DNA of 23,360 nt from SKPT01 sp040905445 (lineage in GTDB: Bacteria > Planctomycetota > Phycisphaerae > Phycisphaerales > Phycisphaeraceae): positions 1 to 23,360 of the forward strand of contig JBBDRN010000037.1 of assembly GCA_040905445.1 (NCBI GenBank). Direction: 5' to 3'. Below, one piece after another: positions 1 to 6,703 of this stretch (position 1 is the first letter of the stretch; every line of letters begins with the position of its first letter). Below the pieces are notes generated by a model. That model was given only the letters and a program-made list of their open reading frames with translations. It was not told the origin of the DNA and ran no database searches. The position numbers and the translations under genes are program-made.

Positions 1-10
1 TGACTGAATC

Positions 11-52
11 TCTTTCGCGTCCTTCGCGCTCTTCGTTTCTTCGCGGTTTTTC
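11..52. repeat. TTCGCG-rich interspersed repeat (period about 9)
   Basis: The stretch upstream of scpA consists of TTCGCG-like hexamers separated by about three bases, ending in CTTCGCGG followed by a T-run. The same unit recurs, as an inverted pair, at 2525-2634. Nothing suggests it is coding. It is probably an interspersed intergenic repeat; the T-run could let it act as a terminator for a gene left of the window, which cannot be seen. Confidence 0.5.
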
Positions 53-138
53 AGGAGCCTGTTGGGAGCGAGATTCGCTGATTTAGATGCGATGGCCCTG
101 CCCACCGCCCCTCCCCCCAACCCCGAACCCCCATCGTG

Positions 139-144
139 TATCAT
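139..144 (+). promoter_or_regulatory. -10-like TATCAT of scpA, leaderless arrangement
   Basis: TATCAT lies 7 nt before the ATG at 152. With normal -10 to start-site spacing, transcription would begin at or next to the A of the start codon. The same geometry recurs before several other genes in this window. No -35 is evident. Confidence 0.45.
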
Positions 145-151
145 CGCCCCC

Positions 152-1168
152 ATGCCCCCAGCCGACGAATACCGCGTCCAGCTCCAGGCCTACGCCGGCC
201 CGCTCGACCTGCTGCTCCACCTCGTCAAGCGCAACGAGATCGACCTGCACGACATCCCCGTTGCCGAGCTGACCGAGCAGTACCTCGACCACCTCAAGCT
301 CATCGAGGCGATCGACGTCGACAAGGCCGGCGAGTTCCTCGTCATGGCCGCGACGCTGCTGGAGATCAAGAGCCAGATGATCCTGCCCCGCCCCGACGCC
401 GACGCGGAGCAGGCCGAGGGCGACGTGGGCGACGCGACCTCGCCTGCCGACCCGCGTTACGAGCTCGTCCAGCAACTGCTCGCCTACAAGCGATACAAGG
501 ACGCCGCCCGCGCCCTCGAGGAGCGCCAGGACCGCTGGTCCGCCCGCGCCCCCGCCACCGCCACCCCCGCCACCACGCCCGATGATCGCGCCGCCGGCGA
601 AGGTGGTGGTGATGGCGGGGGTGATGGCGGGGGTGGCGGGGGGGGGATTGATCTTGACGACGTCAACGTGCTGGACCTGTGCCAGGCTTTCTCACGCATC
701 CTCGACTCCATCGGCCAGCGCAGCGACCATCAGGTCACCGTTGACGACACGCCGCTGGGCCTGCATGCGGCGGACATCCATGACCGTCTGCTCCGCGACG
801 GGCCGATGACGCTCCAGCAGATCTTTGAAGGCCGGACCAACCACAGCGAGATGATCGGCCTGTTCCTCGCCACGCTCGAACTCGTGCGCGAGAAGAAGAT
901 CCGCGTCACGCAGGACCAGATCGCCGGCGAAATCCGTCTCGAATCGATCGCCGACCGCGACGACGACACCGCCCCCGACGCCGACGCGCCAACCGACTGG
1001 CGCGACCCGGCCACCGGCGAGATCGAGTACGACTGGCCCGACGCCGCCGCCCGCCGCCGCGCCGAACGCCGCGCGAAGATCCGCGAAGCCCGCGCCAAGC
1101 GCGGCGACTTCAGCGAGCCCGATGACGACGAGCTCGACGCGCTGGACGAAACCGACAACGACGCGTGA
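152..1168 (+). CDS. scpA: Segregation and condensation protein A
   Basis: ScpA is the kleisin of the SMC-ScpAB complex, which compacts and segregates the chromosome in the cytoplasm. The first 30 residues carry the typical kleisin start: YAGPLDLLLHLVKRNEIDLHD, i.e. the GPLDLLL signature, followed by helices that in the family bind the SMC neck. The C-terminal part (about residues 180-290) holds the winged-helix region that contacts the SMC head. I chose the ATG at 152, not the in-frame ATG at 62, because the family begins just before this motif and a TATCAT hexamer sits 7 nt upstream. The protein has 338 residues, long for ScpA (about 250), because of a glycine/aspartate linker near residues 145-170, encoded by a run containing nine consecutive G, and an acidic C-terminal tail. 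No scpB lies next to it. Confidence 0.93.
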   Translation: MPPADEYRVQLQAYAGPLDLLLHLVKRNEIDLHDIPVAELTEQYLDHLKLIEAIDVDKAGEFLVMAATLLEIKSQMILPRPDADAEQAEGDVGDATSPADPRYELVQQLLAYKRYKDAARALEERQDRWSARAPATATPATTPDDRAAGEGGGDGGGDGGGGGGGIDLDDVNVLDLCQAFSRILDSIGQRSDHQVTVDDTPLGLHAADIHDRLLRDGPMTLQQIFEGRTNHSEMIGLFLATLELVREKKIRVTQDQIAGEIRLESIADRDDDTAPDADAPTDWRDPATGEIEYDWPDAAARRRAERRAKIREARAKRGDFSEPDDDELDALDETDNDA

Positions 1169-1221
1169 TCGCGCCGCCGACCCCCGGCCGCCCGGGCCGC
1201 ACCCCGCGTGGGTGCGGGGGC

Positions 1222-1227
1222 TAAACT
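1222..1227 (+). promoter_or_regulatory. -10-like TAAACT, leaderless arrangement
   Basis: TAAACT ends 7 nt before the ATG at 1235, the only A/T-rich spot in a GC-rich gap of 66 nt after scpA. It favours the 1235 start over the in-frame GTG at 1208. Confidence 0.45.
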
Positions 1228-1234
1228 TGCCCCC

Positions 1235-2476
1235 ATGTGTGCCCGCCCCGCGCCGGACAACGCGCCCCCCGCCCCCGCCACACACGACACCCCTCTCGCC
1301 GCCCGCGCCCCCTTCACCCTCTGGCTCGGCCTCGCCGCGCTCGGCGTCTTCCACGCCCTCATCTGGCTCGACGTCCAGAACCGCGCCGGCGTGATTATCC
1401 CCTGGGACGCTTTCCGCCCCGACGTCGCCGACCCCGACGGCCGGCTCAACGTCGCCGCCCGCTACGTCGCCGCCAACATGACGCCCCTGTGCTGGGTCGC
1501 CTACCTGCTCGTCGCCGACGGCCTGCTCACCCACCTCGCCCGGATCCGCCGCGGGCCGCTCAACCCGATCCGCGCCCGCCCCAACCGCTTCCTCGTCGCC
1601 TGGCTGACCAGCATCCCCGTCTGGTGCTTCTTCGACTGGGTCAACTTCACCTGGCTCGACGCCTGGCGCTACCACGGCCTGCCCGAGCCCTTCGCCGCCC
1701 GCGTCGTCGGCTACCTCGTCGCCTTCGCCGCCATCGTCCCCGGCATGCTCCTCGCCGCCCAACTCTACCAGCACCTGGGCCTCGCCCGATTGCGCATCCG
1801 CCCCGGCAGGGGGGCGAGCGCGCTCGCCTGGATCTTCGTGCTTGCCCCGCCCGCCATCATCATCGCCGTCGTCCTCACGCTGCTTGCCGCGGGCCTCGGC
1901 CCCGCCGACCCCGCCGACCCCGCCAGCCCCGCCGACCGCGGCGACTGGCTGCTGGCCACCAGTGCCGGCATCCTCATCCTGCCCGGCCTCGCGCTCGGCC
2001 TCGCCCTGCCCTGGCCCGGGTGGCGCAGCGAGGCACTGAGCCTCGGCGTTGGCGTGGGCTTCGTCGCCTTCGTCTTCTACGCCCGCGACCCGATCGCCAA
2101 CCTCACGCTCTGGGTGGGCCTCATCTACCTGCTGGACCCGATCAACCGCCGCTGGCTCGGCCAGCCCAGCTTGCTCGGCGACTGGGTCGCTGGCCGCCTC
2201 GGCCGGACCGTCGCCCTCTTCGCCGCCGGGCTGACGTGCGGCCTGCTCTGGGAGTTCTGGAACTACTACGCCCTGGCCAAGTGGACCTACAACCTGCCCT
2301 TCCTCGGCCCGCTGCAGGCCTACCGCTACTTCGAGATGCCCTGGCCCGGCATGCTCGGCTTCCTCCCCTTCGCCGCCGAGTGCTGGGTCGTGCTCCACGC
2401 GATCATCGGCCTTGCCCACAAGCTCCCCCTCCGCCTCGCCGAGCCCCTCCCCGCCCCCGACCGCGACGTGCTCTGA
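1235..2476 (+). CDS. Multi-pass membrane protein of unknown function
   Basis: The function is not recognised. The 413-residue product has a short hydrophilic N-terminus and then roughly eight to ten hydrophobic segments, such as FTLWLGLAALGVFHALIW near residue 28 and AIIIAVVLTLLAAGLG near 210, so it should sit in the inner membrane. The C-terminal third carries an aromatic motif LLWEFWNYYALAKW followed by FEMPWPGMLGFLPFAAECW; I remember similar WEFWNYW/FE-P-LGFxPFxxEC patterns from uncharacterised bacterial membrane proteins but cannot name a family. The start at 1235 is chosen because of the TAAACT 7 nt upstream. A short PADPADPASPAD repeat lies in one loop. It follows scpA by 66 nt on the same strand and probably has its own promoter. 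Confidence 0.8.
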   Translation: MCARPAPDNAPPAPATHDTPLAARAPFTLWLGLAALGVFHALIWLDVQNRAGVIIPWDAFRPDVADPDGRLNVAARYVAANMTPLCWVAYLLVADGLLTHLARIRRGPLNPIRARPNRFLVAWLTSIPVWCFFDWVNFTWLDAWRYHGLPEPFAARVVGYLVAFAAIVPGMLLAAQLYQHLGLARLRIRPGRGASALAWIFVLAPPAIIIAVVLTLLAAGLGPADPADPASPADRGDWLLATSAGILILPGLALGLALPWPGWRSEALSLGVGVGFVAFVFYARDPIANLTLWVGLIYLLDPINRRWLGQPSLLGDWVAGRLGRTVALFAAGLTCGLLWEFWNYYALAKWTYNLPFLGPLQAYRYFEMPWPGMLGFLPFAAECWVVLHAIIGLAHKLPLRLAEPLPAPDRDVL

Positions 2477-2781
2477 TTCCTGATCCCGGGCCGAGCCGGG
2501 TCAAGGTGACGGCATCTTCTGGATAACCGCGAAGTAGCGAAGGTGGCGAAGCAGGCGAAGCCGAGGGAGGGAAAAACTCGGGAAGCAAACCCTTTTATCG
2601 GAGGGACTTCGCTTCCTTCGCCCCTTCGCGGTTCAACCTTTTCTCGCGTGGGTCCTCCCGTCATTCAGCCGTCGCGATCAGGACGGCGGGTGCCACTGGC
2701 GGCTCGCCTTTTCGGACGAACCAGGATTCGGAGCAGGGCGTCCATTCAAGGCCGCCACGCGGCTTCGCCGATCCTCTCTGT
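2477..2781. other. Non-coding, repeat-bearing intergenic stretch
   Basis: This 305-nt gap between the membrane protein and the YjfB gene contains an inverted GCGAAG repeat pair (2525-2634), a GGGTGCCACTGGCGG element at 2688-2702 that recurs elsewhere in the window, and a possible -10 (GATCCT, 2770-2775) 6 nt before the next ATG. Small ORFs here read through the repeats and look accidental. Confidence 0.6.
2525..2634. repeat. Inverted pair of GCGAAG-unit repeats with inner hairpin
   Basis: The left arm (2525-2560) is AACC followed by four GCGAAG units spaced 8-9 nt apart. The right arm (2608-2634) is its imperfect reverse complement, CTTCGC units ending in GCGGTT. In the first 27 positions the arms agree at about 23. 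Between them, CCGAG and CTCGG around 2561-2581 can form a small stem. The element could fold into a long hairpin in RNA. Confidence 0.6.
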
Positions 2782-2988
2782 ATGGCCGACATCGCCTCCC
2801 TCGCCACCGCGCAGTCCCAGATCCAGCTTCAGCAGCAGGTCGGCATCAAGGTCGTCGGCAAGGCGCTCGACCACGCCCGCGAGCAGGGCACCGCCATCAA
2901 CGCCCTGATCCAGGACGTCGCCAACATGCAGGAAAAGCTCGCCGCCGCGGAGATGGGCGTCGGCCGCAACCTCGACACCTTCGCCTGA
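2782..2988 (+). CDS. YjfB-type putative motility protein
   Basis: This 68-residue protein matches the small YjfB-like putative motility protein family: a start of the form MADIASLATAQSQ, then a QLQQQVGIKVVGKALD segment with the family's QQQV...K.ALD pattern, and a second helix. It is predicted to be all helical, with no signal peptide or membrane segment. The biochemical role of the family is unknown; its name rests on association with flagellar regulation in Bacillus. No flagellar gene lies nearby. The start codon follows GATCCT by 6 nt, a weaker version of the leaderless pattern seen at other genes here. The gene is convergent with the rhamnosidase gene, 66 nt away. Confidence 0.75.
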   Translation: MADIASLATAQSQIQLQQQVGIKVVGKALDHAREQGTAINALIQDVANMQEKLAAAEMGVGRNLDTFA

Positions 2989-3054
2989 CCCCCCCGCCCC
3001 CGCGCCCCCGCCTGCTCGCCGCGCGCCGGGCCATCGCGCCGGCCTCGGAAGCGC

Positions 3055-5457
3055 TCACCGCACCTCGCAGGCGCCGCCGTCGATCACCTGCTCGGCACCG
3101 TTGACGCGCACGCTGCCGCGCAGCCCCGCGGGCAGCGTCACCCGCCCCGTCACGCGCCCGTCGCGCTGCTCGAACGCCGCTTCGATCATGCCGGCGGGAT
3201 GCACCATGCGCCCCGACGCGCGGGCCAGCGGCCCGAGCATCGGCTCAACCATCACCTCGCCGAAACCCATCGTCGCCGGCCGGATCCCCAACACGCTCGC
3301 CAGCATGTGAAAGTAGGGGTGCGACCCCCACGCGTGGCAGTCCGAGCGCGTCGGCTCGGGGTGCTCGAACGGCGTGCGGAACCCCCGCCGCGGCAGCTCG
3401 CGCCACAGGTCCAGCCGATCGAAGAACACGTCCGCCCGCCCCAGCAGCCGCGCCGTCTCCAGCAGGTAGTGCGAGAAGTAGATCGTCGCCGGCGCCAGGT
3501 CCTCCGCCTCGAACAGTCCCCGGGCGACGCGCTCGCACTTCGTGTCGTCAAGCAGCCCCGACAGCAGCGCCAGGCACTGCGCATGCTCGCTGAAGTGCGC
3601 GTGGTCGATGTCGTCCGCCAGCAGGCCGTGCTGCTCCGACCAGAACGTGCCCACCGCCGCGTCGAACACACCCCGCGCCAGCCGCCGATCGCGCTGCGCC
3701 AGTTCATCCTCGCCCGCCCACTGCTCCAGCTCCCCCTTCTGCATCAGCACCAGGGCAAGCTGAAAGCTCACCGTCGACGAGAGCTGATCCTTCGCCCCGG
3801 GCGGCACGCCCTGGTGCCACGCCTTGACCCAGTCCATGAACACCCAGCCGGGAGGCCAACCCATCAGCCCGTCCTCGCGACGCCACGACAGGTACGACTC
3901 CATCACCGAGCGCACGCCCGGCAGCCGCGCCTTCACGAACGCCGCGTCCGCCTGCCACAGCGCCGCGTCGTGCACCATCGCGATCCACCAGATTGAAAAC
4001 GTCGGAATCGTCTGCGGGTTCGTCGACGGAAACCGCGCCCGCGTCAACCCGTCCGGCGTGCGCGACACATCGAACATCCGCAGCGCCTTGCGCGGCAACC
4101 GATGATCGCTGCTGAGCGCATAGGTGATCAGCGTCTCCAGCCGCGTGTCACCCACGTACATGAGCTGCTCGTAGTACGGGCAGTCAAAGTACGCCTCGTG
4201 CATGCACATCTCCAGCCCGCGCTGTAGCACCGGCAGGCACGCCATCAGCTCCGCGTCGTCACACTCGAAATGCGACTCGCGCTCAAACGGGTAGCGCGTC
4301 TCGCGCAGCTCGATGGCCTCGAGCGTGAGCGCCTCATCGCCCGTGTGCACGATGAGCTGCACGTACCGCCCGGCCCGCCACCAGAGCGTGTCATACCGCT
4401 CGCCTCCGCCCCCCGGGCGAAAGATGTCGCCCACGCCGTGGAAGTAGCGGCCCGCCACTTCGTCGCGATGCCCCTTGTCCTTCGCCGCCACGTCGAGGAA
4501 CATCGCCTCCGCCCACTGCAGATCGATGCGGCTGTTCACCCCGCCGCTGACCCGCAGCTCGGGGTACGCGCAGTAGTAATCATCGAGATCGACGATCACG
4601 CGCACGCGCGACCGCGGTTCGACGGTGCACGCCTCGCCCCCGTCCCACATCGCCTGCCACCGCGCCGCCGCGGCTGCGTCATGCCGCGCCGCCTCGGCGG
4701 GCAGCTCATCCACATCCGCATCCGGCTCAAGCGCCTCGACATGCCGCACGCGCCCGGCGCGCATCGGCCGCTCCATCATCGCCGGCAGCATCGCGGGCCT
4801 GAGCCGATGGTGCGTCGACTCCTCGCCGTGCGGGATGAAGTCATCGCGCCCCGGCTCCGTCGCCACCGCGTCGACCCATCCCTCGCCGGCCCCCGTCTCA
4901 AAGTCGCGCTGCGTCGCGGCCGCGCCCTGATCCTGAAACGACGAGCCCAGGAACTTGAGCCCCCACCGCGGGATCATGAACGTGTACCCCGCCAGCGGCT
5001 TGACCTGCCACGCCGCCACGCTCGTGCTCACGAGCTCATGCGCCGCCCCCTCGCCCGCCACCAGCAGCCCCGGCCGCTTCGTCTCATGCCCAAACGGCCC
5101 GCGCCCGCGCCCCAGCGTCCACACCCGCGCGCTGAGCACATGCGCGCCAGCCTCGAGCTCGAGGTCATACGTCTCGAAAAACCAGTGATGTCCCACACCC
5201 CGCTCCGGCCCGCGCCCCAGGCGGCTGCCGTCCAGCCACAGCTCATAACGCTCGTCCGCCGTCACATGCACACGCAGCGTCCGCGGCGCATCGAGTTCGA
5301 ACCGACAACGAAACGCCGCGACCATCGGCTCGTCGAGGTCATGCTCGGGCAGCCCGATCCAATGCACCGGCCACAGCGTCTGCCCCCACCGATCATGCCG
5401 ATGCGTCGCGGCGAAAGGGTCCTGCTCAATTAACACGCGCGTCATGGAAGATTCCAT
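3055..5457 (-). CDS. GH78-like alpha-L-rhamnosidase
   Basis: This is a predicted glycoside hydrolase removing alpha-L-rhamnose from glycosides or polysaccharides. The 800-residue protein begins with beta-rich, carbohydrate-binding-like domains (about 1-370). It continues with an (alpha/alpha)6 catalytic region (about 385-690) and a C-terminal beta-domain ending in VRVNGAEQV. The catalytic motif DCPYYEQLMYVGD puts D425, E430 and D437 at spacings +5 and +12, the same as the catalytic Asp/Glu/Asp set of GH78 enzymes. A further acid, probably in the FEHPEPTRSDCHAWG region, would be the base. No signal peptide is visible, so it may act inside the cell on imported oligosaccharides. Start: the ATG at 5457, or the ATG at 5445 (MTRVLIEQDPF); neither has a clear Shine-Dalgarno sequence. 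No transporter or regulator adjoins it. The exact substrate is uncertain. Confidence 0.85.
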   Translation of the reverse strand: MESSMTRVLIEQDPFAATHRHDRWGQTLWPVHWIGLPEHDLDEPMVAAFRCRFELDAPRTLRVHVTADERYELWLDGSRLGRGPERGVGHHWFFETYDLELEAGAHVLSARVWTLGRGRGPFGHETKRPGLLVAGEGAAHELVSTSVAAWQVKPLAGYTFMIPRWGLKFLGSSFQDQGAAATQRDFETGAGEGWVDAVATEPGRDDFIPHGEESTHHRLRPAMLPAMMERPMRAGRVRHVEALEPDADVDELPAEAARHDAAAAARWQAMWDGGEACTVEPRSRVRVIVDLDDYYCAYPELRVSGGVNSRIDLQWAEAMFLDVAAKDKGHRDEVAGRYFHGVGDIFRPGGGGERYDTLWWRAGRYVQLIVHTGDEALTLEAIELRETRYPFERESHFECDDAELMACLPVLQRGLEMCMHEAYFDCPYYEQLMYVGDTRLETLITYALSSDHRLPRKALRMFDVSRTPDGLTRARFPSTNPQTIPTFSIWWIAMVHDAALWQADAAFVKARLPGVRSVMESYLSWRREDGLMGWPPGWVFMDWVKAWHQGVPPGAKDQLSSTVSFQLALVLMQKGELEQWAGEDELAQRDRRLARGVFDAAVGTFWSEQHGLLADDIDHAHFSEHAQCLALLSGLLDDTKCERVARGLFEAEDLAPATIYFSHYLLETARLLGRADVFFDRLDLWRELPRRGFRTPFEHPEPTRSDCHAWGSHPYFHMLASVLGIRPATMGFGEVMVEPMLGPLARASGRMVHPAGMIEAAFEQRDGRVTGRVTLPAGLRGSVRVNGAEQVIDGGACEVR

Positions 5458-5532
5458 TTCAAATCAAAATTGGAGGCGGTGCTCACGCCGCGCCTGCTCT
5501 CCGCCGCCTCCCCAATTCTGCATTCTGATTTT
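5458..5532. repeat. AT-rich spacer with repeated ATTCTG units
   Basis: An AT-rich island in a GC-rich genome between the rhamnosidase start and the end of the nucleotidase gene. It contains CAATTCTGCATTCTGATT and then TTAATTCTGAATTG, i.e. three ATTCTG units, some in palindromic form (AATTCTGAATT). On the minus strand it lies just upstream of the rhamnosidase and may hold its promoter, though no clear -35/-10 pair is visible. Confidence 0.45.
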
Positions 5533-6537
5533 TTAATTCTGAATTGCTTTTATCACCGCGTCATGCACCGCGCCGTTCGTCGCCACCACGCCGCGGTTGC
5601 GCTCCAGCCGCTTGCCGCGCGAGAAGTCGAGCGGCGCCCCCACAATGTCCGTGACGCGGCCGCCCGCCTCTTCGATGACGATGGCGCCCGCCGCATGGTC
5701 CCAGATCGCCTCGCGATAGTCCGCCCGCGTCGGCAGGCGCAGGTAGATCGACGCGTCCCCGCGCGCAACTGCCGCATACTTCGCCTGGCTGTCCATCCGC
5801 ACCGGATCGGCGGTGATGCCCAGCCGGCCGGCAATCTGCGCCGACTGGTCCTGGTCCGAGTGGCCCGACTCGACCGACTCGCAGAACCGCGCCTGCGCCG
5901 GGTCATCGAGGCCATCCACCCGCGCCGGCAGCGCGTCGCCCTGCGCCGGGCTCGGCAGGGGATACATCCACGTCCCCTCGTCGCGCGCCGCCATCAGCAG
6001 CGTCCCCGGGTGCCTGCCCCCCGGATGCGCCAGCGACGGGCACGCCAGCGCCCCGAGCACGACCTTGCCGTTCTCCACGAGCCCCAGCGCGATCGCGTAC
6101 TGCCCGCCGCGCAGGAACCCCTTGGTCCCGTCGATCGGGTCGAGCGTCCAGAACCGCGCCGGGCTGCGCTGCGCGTTGGGCTCGAGCATGTTGCCATGAT
6201 CGATCCACGACAGCACCTGCCGCTGGCTCGCCGCCGCCGCGCGCGGCTGCGCCGTCTGCACATGCCGCACCACCGCGTCGCGCAGCACCGCGTTCGCCGA
6301 CTCGCGCAAGGCGTCGGCGTCCTCCTCCGCGACGACGGGATCATTGGGAAACCACCCCGCCAGCGCCTCGCACACCACCGCCTGCGACGCGAAGTCCGCG
6401 ACCGTCACGGGGCTGCGGTCCTTCTTCTCAAGTGTATCGCTCGTGATGAGCTCCGCCTGGACCGCGCGCGTCGCCCGCGCCGCCAGCGTCACAGCCTCCA
6501 TCGCCACCTGCCACGCCCGCATCCATTGAAGATTCAT
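5533..6537 (-). CDS. 3'(2'),5'-bisphosphate nucleotidase (CysQ/HAL2-like), inositol monophosphatase family
   Basis: A metal-dependent phosphatase predicted to hydrolyse 3'-phosphoadenosine 5'-phosphate (PAP) to AMP, removing the by-product of sulfate activation. The 334-residue protein shows the family's metal ligands: E71-E72-D73 in VVAEED, D133 and D136 in WTLDPIDGTKGF, and WDHAAGAIVIEEAGG near residue 280. The sequence GFLRGGQYAIALGLVENGKV after the DPIDGTK motif is typical of the HAL2/SAL1-like branch rather than inositol monophosphatases, so PAP is the likeliest substrate. The ATG at 6537 is chosen because the MNLQW start fits the family length and there is no in-frame ATG just upstream; TATCAT lies 28 nt before it. 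It is downstream of dnaB on the same strand but 166 nt away, so probably separately transcribed. Confidence 0.88.
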   Translation of the reverse strand: MNLQWMRAWQVAMEAVTLAARATRAVQAELITSDTLEKKDRSPVTVADFASQAVVCEALAGWFPNDPVVAEEDADALRESANAVLRDAVVRHVQTAQPRAAAASQRQVLSWIDHGNMLEPNAQRSPARFWTLDPIDGTKGFLRGGQYAIALGLVENGKVVLGALACPSLAHPGGRHPGTLLMAARDEGTWMYPLPSPAQGDALPARVDGLDDPAQARFCESVESGHSDQDQSAQIAGRLGITADPVRMDSQAKYAAVARGDASIYLRLPTRADYREAIWDHAAGAIVIEEAGGRVTDIVGAPLDFSRGKRLERNRGVVATNGAVHDAVIKAIQN

Positions 6538-6565
6538 CCGCGTCGTCCTGTCTATGGAAGGGCGG

Positions 6566-6571
6566 ATGATA
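6566..6571 (-). promoter_or_regulatory. -10-like TATCAT upstream of the bisphosphate nucleotidase gene
   Basis: On the minus strand, TATCAT lies 28 nt before the ATG at 6537, which would give a leader of about 20 nt. No recognisable -35. Confidence 0.35.
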
Positions 6572-6576
6572 GCAGG

Positions 6577-6700
6577 GGGGATCGGGGTCCGGGGTCCGGG
6601 ACTCGGGATCCGGTGATGACGTGACGACCGCCCGACCCCGCGCGCCCCGTCCCTTCCAGCCGATCCCGAACCCCGGATCCCGGGACGCGATTCCCGCACC
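6577..6700. repeat. GGGGTCCGGG-type degenerate repeats, inverted
   Basis: The spacer between the nucleotidase gene and the end of dnaB starts with units like GGGGTCCGGG, GGTCCGGGAC and TCGGGATCCGG. Around 6660-6697 it shows the complement (CGATCCCGAACCCCGGATCC and more). The two halves can pair. The element lies in the 3' flank of dnaB and could form an RNA hairpin. Confidence 0.45.
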
Positions 6701-6703
6701 CCC

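Noticed and set aside
692..2419. 575-codon open frame antisense to scpA and the membrane-protein gene
   Set aside because: Composition is repetitive Gly/Glu/Asp/Val typical of the reverse strand of a C-ending-codon gene, and it has no recognisable domain; both sense genes are well supported.
4270..5433. 387-codon frame opposite the rhamnosidase gene
   Set aside because: Arg/His/Pro-rich shadow product; the glycosidase frame carries the catalytic motif.
5470..6624. 384-codon frame opposite the bisphosphate nucleotidase gene
   Set aside because: Arg-rich shadow without domain features; the opposite frame has complete phosphatase motifs.
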